Source: an uncultured Acidobacteriota bacterium
Lineage (GTDB): Bacteria > Acidobacteriota > Terriglobia > Bryobacterales > Bryobacteraceae
Direction: 5' to 3'
Assembly (NCBI GenBank): GCA_937952345.1
Contig: CALFYN010000321.1
Span: forward strand, 1-7,085
DNA length: 7,085 nucleotides
This document shows, one piece after another, positions 1 to 4,806 of this stretch (the first letter of the stretch is position 1; each line of letters opens with the position of its first letter). Under the pieces are notes generated by a model that worked only from the letters and a program-made list of their open reading frames with translations, was not told the DNA's origin and did no database searches. The translations under genes were made by a program, and so were the position numbers.

Positions 1-1468
1 TGTTGAACCGCACTGCGCCTTCCTTGTCCACGGGCTGTTGCAAATCGTCGCTGACGGCGTGATAGCGCTCCTTCAGCCAGCCCTTGAAGATTCGCTCTTC
101 GGCACTCCCCGGCTTATACCCGAGTTTGAAAGCGAGCGCCGGAATGCCCCGCCGAATGAAGCTGTACTGGTCGCTGCGGATGAAGCTGTTGCGCTGCGGC
201 TCGGGGTCGCGCATGACTTCGATGCCCGCTTTCTTCGCCACGCGCTCGACGGCGTCGCCGAGAGTGGATTCATCGCGCCCGTACACGATCAGCCGCTCGA
301 AGGAGAACAGCGGGAGGAACATGTCGAAGTTCAGATCGGCGACGATGGTTTCGCGCGGCATCGTGGGCGATTGCACGAAATACTGCGAGCCGAGCAGCCC
401 TTTTTCCTCGCCCGTGACGGCCAGAAAGAGAACCGAGCGTTTCAGCTTCTTGCCCTTGAGCGCTCTAGCGATTTCGATCAGCGTGGCGATGCCCGAGGCG
501 TTATCCATCGCGCCGTTGTAGATGCGGTCCCCGGTGAGGTTACGGCTGGTGCCGACGTGATCGACATGCGCGCTGAGGATCAGCACCTCCTTCTTCAGGG
601 TGGGGTGCGTACCCTCCTTGAGTCCGGCGATATTGTCGGATTCGAGTTCGGTGACGTTCAGCTTCATGCGCGCTTCGACGCGCGGCTTCAACTCGAACTT
701 GGGCAGCGGCTTGTTCTCCGCGGCAAGCGCCAGGATTTCCTCGAGCGAGTGGCCGGTACCTTCAAACCAGAGATTCACGCGCGCGGGGTTGATGCTGATG
801 CTGCACCCGGGGCCATCGGTATCCACGTCTTTCAGTTTCATGGCGGGGATGAAGCGGGCCGTGCGGGCGCGTTCGAAGGGGATGTCGCTGGTTCTGGGGT
901 TCGAGATGATCGCCACGCCCACCGCGCCCGCTTCCTTCAGCCGCCGCCAGCGCTGCGCCGCCGATTGGTAATGGCTGATGAGGTTGGCCGGGATGCCCTT
1001 CGGGCCGCCGGTGAGATAGACCGCGACTTTACCCTTCAGATCGAGCCCGGCGAGTTCGTCGTATTTGTGCTCGGGAACGGCGAAGCCGTAGCCCACGAAC
1101 ACCATGGCGGCGTCGATTTCGGGCAGAAGGTTGCCGCGCAATCCGAAGTAGGCGTCCTGGCCCAGTTGCAGGGTTTCGGTGCGATCGGGAAATTGCAGGC
1201 GCAGGCTGGAAGCGGGTTCATCGAGCACCATGGACCGGAAGCCGACGGGCTGGAAGTAGCCGCTTACTCCGGCCGGACGTAATCCGGCGCGCTCAAACTC
1301 CTGGGCCACATAGCGTGCCGCCTGCTTGTGGCCCTCGCTGCCGGTATCACGGCCTTGGAGGGCGTCGCTGGCGAGGTATTCCACGTGCGACCACCAGCGG
1401 GCCGCGGCCGCCGACTCGCCCGCCGCGACCGGTGGCAGGCACAGAAGAAGCAGGATGACAAAAAACAT
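1..1468 (-). CDS. Secreted M28-family zinc metallopeptidase with PA domain (C-terminus cut by window edge)
   Basis: The reading frame runs without a stop from ATG at 1468 to the left edge, giving 489 residues. Residues 1-17 form a hydrophobic signal peptide (MFFVILLLLCLPPVAAG), so the enzyme is exported, probably to the periplasm. Residues 31-67 (YLASDALQGRDTGSEG onward) are the usual N-terminal motif of M28 peptidases. About 120-245 looks like an inserted protease-associated (PA) domain. The catalytic domain has the expected two-zinc ligand set: H301 in AHVDH, D322 in MDNASG, E354/E355 (base and ligand) in TGEEKGLLGS, D382 in NFDM and H470 in YHAVSDD. All catalytic residues are therefore present and only the extreme C-terminus is missing. 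The family releases N-terminal amino acids from peptides; the exact specificity cannot be read here. The start is set by a GAAGG ribosome site and the signal peptide. The ATG directly abuts the stop of the upstream DinB-like gene, so it is probably co-transcribed. Confidence 0.95.
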   Translation of the reverse strand, partial: MFFVILLLLCLPPVAAGESAAAARWWSHVEYLASDALQGRDTGSEGHKQAARYVAQEFERAGLRPAGVSGYFQPVGFRSMVLDEPASSLRLQFPDRTETLQLGQDAYFGLRGNLLPEIDAAMVFVGYGFAVPEHKYDELAGLDLKGKVAVYLTGGPKGIPANLISHYQSAAQRWRRLKEAGAVGVAIISNPRTSDIPFERARTARFIPAMKLKDVDTDGPGCSISINPARVNLWFEGTGHSLEEILALAAENKPLPKFELKPRVEARMKLNVTELESDNIAGLKEGTHPTLKKEVLILSAHVDHVGTSRNLTGDRIYNGAMDNASGIATLIEIARALKGKKLKRSVLFLAVTGEEKGLLGSQYFVQSPTMPRETIVADLNFDMFLPLFSFERLIVYGRDESTLGDAVERVAKKAGIEVMRDPEPQRNSFIRSDQYSFIRRGIPALAFKLGYKPGSAEERIFKGWLKERYHAVSDDLQQPVDKEGAVRFN

Positions 1469-1948
1469 TTATGCCTTCGATTGTTTGTATGCCTGGCGGA
1501 TGCCCTGGATCTGGCGGGCGTGCGATTCGACGTGCTGGGCGTAGGTGGTGAGCAGATCGAGCAGCGTGACACGGCCGCGTTCGTTATGGATGCCGGCGCG
1601 CTGATAGACCTCTTCGGGCTGGTCCTTGAGCAGTTCGTAATTCTCCGCGCGCAAGCGCCGGAACGACTCCACGGCCTGCGAGATCTTCCGCTTGCGGTAG
1701 TCGAGCTTTTCGGCCCATGCTTCCTGCTGGAAGCCGATCAAGGTGGGCTCTTCCTCGGCGATGACGCGGCGGAAGCGGTCGGCGGCAACAATCTCCGTAT
1801 CGCCGAGATGGCAGACGATCTGGCGGATGCTCCACTTGCCCGGGGCAGGCTCGAAATCGAGTTCGGCGCCCGCCACTCCGGTAGTGACTACGGCAATCAA
1901 TTCGCCTCCGCGGCGGAAGCGTTCCAGAAATGCGGCAATTTCGCTCAT
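1469..1948 (-). CDS. DinB-like (DinB_2 type) four-helix-bundle protein, putative metal-dependent enzyme
   Basis: This 159-residue protein has no signal peptide and is presumably cytoplasmic. It has the hallmarks of the DinB/YfiT-like superfamily: the GKWSIRQIVCHLGDTE motif around residues 37-52, a central FQQEAW-like segment (73-78), and a C-terminal LLTTYAQHVESHARQI helix. H47, H139 and H143 are placed as the three-histidine metal site of the family. Relatives include thiol-S-transferases that use bacillithiol or mycothiol, maleylpyruvate isomerase, and many uncharacterised proteins, so the reaction is unknown. The length is normal for the family and no key histidine is missing. It lies 16 nt after the zinc-ribbon gene, with only a weak purine-rich stretch (AAGAGAA) as a ribosome site. 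Its stop abuts the M28 start, which argues for an operon. Despite the family name there is no evidence for a role in DNA damage. Confidence 0.9.
   Translation of the reverse strand: MSEIAAFLERFRRGGELIAVVTTGVAGAELDFEPAPGKWSIRQIVCHLGDTEIVAADRFRRVIAEEEPTLIGFQQEAWAEKLDYRKRKISQAVESFRRLRAENYELLKDQPEEVYQRAGIHNERGRVTLLDLLTTYAQHVESHARQIQGIRQAYKQSKA
1474..1478 (-). promoter_or_regulatory. Ribosome binding site of the M28 peptidase
   Basis: Read on the minus strand, GAAGG lies 5 nt before the ATG at 1468 and inside the last codons of the DinB-like gene. It is the clearest Shine-Dalgarno sequence in the leftward unit. It supports the ATG at 1468 as the start and coupled translation with the gene upstream. 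Confidence 0.6.
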
Positions 1949-1964
1949 GGGCGTTGGGTTCTCT

Positions 1965-2141
1965 TCAGTAGTAATCAGCGCAGCTCATGTAGTATCCACA
2001 GCGCGTGCACAGCAGTTTGCACTTGCGTTCGGTGAGCCGGTTATCGCAGACAGGGCAATAGAGCATCGCCTCGGCAGGCACATGTTCGAAGGCCGGGGCA
2101 ACCGGATCCTGGGCGTGTGTCTCTTCCGAATCGGATTTCAT
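1965..2141 (-). CDS. Small six-cysteine zinc-ribbon-like protein (58 aa)
   Basis: The encoded 58-residue protein has an acidic, probably disordered N-terminal half (about 1-25) and a cysteine-rich C-terminal half. The cysteines are C29 and C32 (CPVC), C41, C45 and C48 (CTRCGY) and C54, and the protein ends in SCADYY. The two CxxC knuckles are the layout of a zinc ribbon; C41 and C54 are additional and could bind a second metal or replace a knuckle residue. There is no signal peptide. I do not recognise a named family; similar short proteins occur as hypothetical proteins in other bacteria (from memory). Another in-frame ATG at 2156 would add five residues, but it lies inside the predicted -10 element, so I prefer 2141. 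Neither start has a Shine-Dalgarno sequence. An open frame continues upstream to 2351 but runs antisense to the GGT-like gene and is low-complexity, so it is not taken. This is the first gene of the leftward unit. Confidence 0.75.
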   Translation of the reverse strand: MKSDSEETHAQDPVAPAFEHVPAEAMLYCPVCDNRLTERKCKLLCTRCGYYMSCADYY

Positions 2142-2150
2142 GGCCAGTGT

Positions 2151-2166
2151 GCCCATTATAATGGGC
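2151..2166. promoter_or_regulatory. Symmetric bidirectional promoter core (perfect 16-bp palindrome)
   Basis: GCCCATTATAATGGGC equals its own reverse complement. It contains the consensus -10 hexamer TATAAT on the plus strand at 2157-2162 and on the minus strand at 2160-2155. From these, transcription would start near 2169 rightward and near 2148 leftward, about 6-8 nt before the start codons of the GGT-like gene (2175) and the zinc-ribbon gene (2141). The -35 elements are weak: ATTTCA at 2135-2140 for the plus strand (16-nt spacer), and TTGCTC at 2185-2180 for the minus strand (19-nt spacer). Symmetric -10 elements are a known cause of divergent transcription in bacteria. The palindrome could instead be, or also be, an operator for a dimeric repressor. 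Confidence 0.6.
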
Positions 2167-2174
2167 GTATCACC

Positions 2175-4016
2175 ATGAAGAGCAACACTGCTCGCTTTCT
2201 GATTGTCGTGGCGGCGATGCTGCTGGCGATGGCGATGTACGCACAGCGGCGCGAATCGGAGCGACCGTTGCGGCGGCCATCGAGAGGGATGCGCGGCGCG
2301 CTGGGCGCCGGAAGCGAGTACGCGTTGGAGGCCGGCATGCGGCTGATGCATCAGGGCGGAAACGCCGTGGATGCGGGTTCAGCGGCGATGTTCGCGGCGG
2401 CAGTCTCTGAGTTTTCGCACGTGGGCATGGGCGGCGAAGCGCCGATTCTGATCCGCACCAAAGATGGCCGGGTGTTTTCTATTGCCGGCGTCGGGCCAAT
2501 GCCCAAGGAAGCCACCGCCGATTACTTCCGCCGCCGCAAACTGCAGGCAGGCGAGATCTGGATGATGGAGCCGGGCGGGCTAAAAGGCATGGTGCCGGTG
2601 GCGGGACTGATGCCCGCGCTGGTGCCGGGTTTGCCCGAAGCGGGCATGCTCGCCGTGCGCGACTTCGGCACCAAGTCACTGAGCGAAGTGCTGGCACCGG
2701 CCATTGAACTGGCCGACGGGATGGTGATCGACGATATGCGGGCGCGCATGATTGGCAGCACGCGGCGCTTCTACGATATATGGCCGTCGTCGCAGGTGGT
2801 GTTTCTACCGAACGGCCGCACGCCGCAGCAGGGCGAAATTTTCCGGCAACCCGATCTGGCGCGCACGCTGCGACTGCTGGCTGATGCCGAAAAGCGTGCG
2901 CTGGCGGCGGGGAAATCGCGTGTGGCGGCCATCGATGCGGCGCGCGATGTGTTCTATCGCGGCGACATCGCCCGGCGGATCGACGCCTTCGTGCGCGCCA
3001 ATGGCGGAATCCTGCGCTATGAAGACATGGCCGCATTCAAGCTGCAGCCCGAGCAGGCGGCGTCTACGACGTATCGCGGATACACGGTCTACAAGCCCGG
3101 CTTCTGGAGCCAGGGACCGTCGATGCTGGAAGCGCTCAACATTCTGGAAGGCTTCGACCTGAAATCGCTTTCGCCCTCAAGCGGCGAATACATTCACCGT
3201 CTGGTGGAATCGCTGAAGCTTGCCTACGCCGACCGCGACACCTATTACGGCGATCCGAAGTTCAGCAAAGTGCCGGCCGAAATTTTGCTCTCGAAAGCTT
3301 ATGCCGAGGAACGCAGAAAACTGATCGGCGCCAAGGCGTCGCTGGAGTTCATTCCCGGCCACACGCAGGGCCTCGCCGGAAAGCATCCCGCCGAAACCGA
3401 CATGGTGCGCTTCAAGATCGACGACATGCTGCAGGCCCGCGACACCACCTGCGTGAGCGCCATTGACAAGGACGGCGTAATGTTCTCCTCCACGCCTTCC
3501 GGCGCATGGCTGCCGAGCGTGATCGCCGGCGACACCGGCATCCCGTTGACGCAGCGCGCGCAGAGCTTTCTGTTGATTGAAGGGCACCCCAACGAACTCG
3601 CCGGCGGCAAGCGCCCGCGCATTACGTTGAGCCCGACGCTGGTCACGCATAACGGGCGGCCGCACAGCGTGATGTCCACTCCCGGTGGCGATAACCAGGA
3701 TCAGTCGCTGCTGCAAGTGCTGCTCAACATCATCGAGTTCGGCATGAATGCGCAGAACGCGGTGGAAGCGCCGCGCTTTGAAACGCGCCACCTGGTGTAC
3801 AGCTTCGATAACCACGCCATGGTGCCCGGCGATTTGAAGATCGACGAGCGGCTCTCCGGACAGGCGTTTCAGGATTTGATGCTGCGTGGCCATCGCATCG
3901 GCACGCGCAGCCGCTGGGGCGTGGGCGCGATGCCGGTGGTGGTGCGGATGCTGGCCAACGGCGCGCTGGAGGCGGGGGCGGATCCTTATGGATACCGCAT
4001 GGCCGGGGCGTGGTAG
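2175..4016 (+). CDS. Secreted gamma-glutamyltransferase-family Ntn hydrolase
   Basis: The product is 613 residues. Residues 1-24 are a signal peptide with a basic n-region and a hydrophobic core ending MAMYAQ, which fixes the start at 2175; the frame stays open upstream but only antisense to other genes. GGT-family marks are GGNAVDA (61-67), GMGGE (84-88), the autoprocessing site DTTCVSAIDKDG with D423-T424 as the likely cleavage point and T424 the nucleophile, STPSGAW, KRPRITLSPT, and PGGDNQDQ at 503-510. Processing would give a large subunit of about 400 residues and a small one of 190, the normal sizes. The family hydrolyses or transfers gamma-glutamyl groups, as in glutathione breakdown. 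However, the position of the E. coli substrate-binding arginine region reads IAGVGPMPKEAT, and the paired serines of KRPLSS are replaced by Ile-Thr. The protein therefore belongs to the divergent branch with PGGDxQDQ, and its substrate may not be glutathione. The next gene overlaps its stop. Confidence 0.93.
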   Translation: MKSNTARFLIVVAAMLLAMAMYAQRRESERPLRRPSRGMRGALGAGSEYALEAGMRLMHQGGNAVDAGSAAMFAAAVSEFSHVGMGGEAPILIRTKDGRVFSIAGVGPMPKEATADYFRRRKLQAGEIWMMEPGGLKGMVPVAGLMPALVPGLPEAGMLAVRDFGTKSLSEVLAPAIELADGMVIDDMRARMIGSTRRFYDIWPSSQVVFLPNGRTPQQGEIFRQPDLARTLRLLADAEKRALAAGKSRVAAIDAARDVFYRGDIARRIDAFVRANGGILRYEDMAAFKLQPEQAASTTYRGYTVYKPGFWSQGPSMLEALNILEGFDLKSLSPSSGEYIHRLVESLKLAYADRDTYYGDPKFSKVPAEILLSKAYAEERRKLIGAKASLEFIPGHTQGLAGKHPAETDMVRFKIDDMLQARDTTCVSAIDKDGVMFSSTPSGAWLPSVIAGDTGIPLTQRAQSFLLIEGHPNELAGGKRPRITLSPTLVTHNGRPHSVMSTPGGDNQDQSLLQVLLNIIEFGMNAQNAVEAPRFETRHLVYSFDNHAMVPGDLKIDERLSGQAFQDLMLRGHRIGTRSRWGVGAMPVVVRMLANGALEAGADPYGYRMAGAW

Positions 4017-4732
4017 CGCTGCTTCTATTGCTGGCGATGCCCGCCGCCGGGCAGGTGGTGCGCGATATCCGCCTCTATTCGGAATGGCAGCGCATCGGAC
4101 CGTTCGGAGAGTGGGTGGCGCTCGACCGTGGGGAGAAGCAGACCACGCCGCCGCGCGAGATTCTTTCTCCCGCCGTGGCCCGCAACAGCTACCTTTCTTT
4201 ACAGGTGGCCGTCACCGCCGATCCCAAGGCGACGTATTTCCTCGCTGTGCAGTCGAACCCCGAGAACGTGTTCCAGTGGAAGCTGTACAAGGCGTCCTTC
4301 GAGAAGTCGGGGGAGCATTGGGTGCCGTCGAAACTGACCGAAGACCGCGACCCCTTTTTTAATATTTCTCCTGACACGGATGTAACCATTCCGAAACAAT
4401 CCACCCAGATTTTCGTGCTGGACGCCTTTGTTCCGGAGTCTGCACCGGCTGGCCGAGTGCGTTTGGAGGTGCTGGTGAAGTCCGATACGTGGCGCGTGGC
4501 GCCCATGGAAGTGCGGATACAAGACGCCAGATTTCCCGATGTGGAGGCCCGCGCTCCTGTTGCGTTGGGTGACATTTTGGCTCGTAACCGCAAGCAAGTA
4601 GAGGCATTTGCGAAGACTGTGGATGCGTCTTTGCGGGAGCGCTGCGGCGTCTTTCAGGCTCAGCGTGCGACGTTGGGGGCGGAGTGGTTCCTGCGCATGA
4701 AGGATTGTTTCTTCAGCAATTCGGCGCCGTAA
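4010..4732 (+). CDS. Secreted hypothetical protein, translationally coupled to the GGT-like gene
   Basis: The product is 240 residues starting at GTG. No in-frame ATG, GTG or TTG start was found in the roughly 50 nt upstream, and the GTG start gives a short hydrophobic signal sequence (MVALLLLLAMPAAGQ), though without the usual basic n-region. The GTG overlaps the last 7 nt of the GGT-like gene, so translation is probably coupled and the two products may work in the same compartment. The body looks beta-rich. Residues about 124-170 (IPKQSTQIFVLDAFVPESAP and following) resemble a strand pattern found in Ig-like beta-sandwich domains, where a VP-x-x-APAG turn precedes a strand. Residues 185-212 look helical, and C212 and C233 could form a disulfide. 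I do not recognise a named family or catalytic motif. It may be a lipid-free periplasmic binding or accessory protein (inference). The coding call is supported by length, signal sequence and overlap. Confidence 0.8.
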   Translation: MVALLLLLAMPAAGQVVRDIRLYSEWQRIGPFGEWVALDRGEKQTTPPREILSPAVARNSYLSLQVAVTADPKATYFLAVQSNPENVFQWKLYKASFEKSGEHWVPSKLTEDRDPFFNISPDTDVTIPKQSTQIFVLDAFVPESAPAGRVRLEVLVKSDTWRVAPMEVRIQDARFPDVEARAPVALGDILARNRKQVEAFAKTVDASLRERCGVFQAQRATLGAEWFLRMKDCFFSNSAP

Positions 4733-4737
4733 CAGGA

Positions 4738-4766
4738 TTGAAAAAAATCAGACATTTTTCTGTAGT
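4738..4766 (+). promoter_or_regulatory. Candidate sigma70-type promoter for the TonB receptor
   Basis: TTGAAA at 4738-4743 (5 of 6 matches to the -35 consensus) and TGTAGT at 4761-4766 (4 of 6 to the -10) are separated by 17 nt. They lie in the AT-rich gap between the hypothetical gene and the receptor. Transcription would start near 4773, leaving a leader of about 34 nt. I see no convincing terminator for the upstream genes in this gap, so read-through is also possible. Confidence 0.45.
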
Positions 4767-4806
4767 GCGGTGCCCGTAGAATCGGTAGGCGTAGTCACTC
4801 GCACAC

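Noticed and set aside
38..1282. Plus-strand open frame of 414 codons
   Set aside because: It lies wholly antisense to the M28 peptidase, whose catalytic motifs are intact. The translation has no recognisable motifs and is rich in the residues expected from reading GC-rich codons backwards.
1469..1948. DNA-damage-inducible function implied by the DinB name
   Set aside because: The family name is historical; there is no LexA-type operator that I can see and the family is mostly linked to thiol transfer or unknown reactions.
1328..2035. Plus-strand open frame of 235 codons
   Set aside because: It is antisense to the DinB-like gene and the ends of its neighbours, and has no domain signal or ribosome site.
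1743..2174. In-frame upstream extension of the GGT-like gene (144 codons)
   Set aside because: The extension is antisense to the DinB-like and zinc-ribbon genes and would bury the signal peptide that starts at 2175.
2142..2351. Upstream extension of the zinc-ribbon gene to 128 codons
   Set aside because: The extra residues are histidine- and arginine-rich, antisense to the GGT-like signal peptide region, and would start upstream of the predicted promoter.
3177..3893. Minus-strand open frame of 238 codons
   Set aside because: It is antisense to the conserved GGT-like catalytic region and shows no motif of its own.
4740..4760. Possible terminator hairpin GAAAAA...TTTTTC after the hypothetical gene
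   Set aside because: The stem is only six A/T-rich pairs with a nine-base loop, has no following T tract, and overlaps the better-supported promoter.
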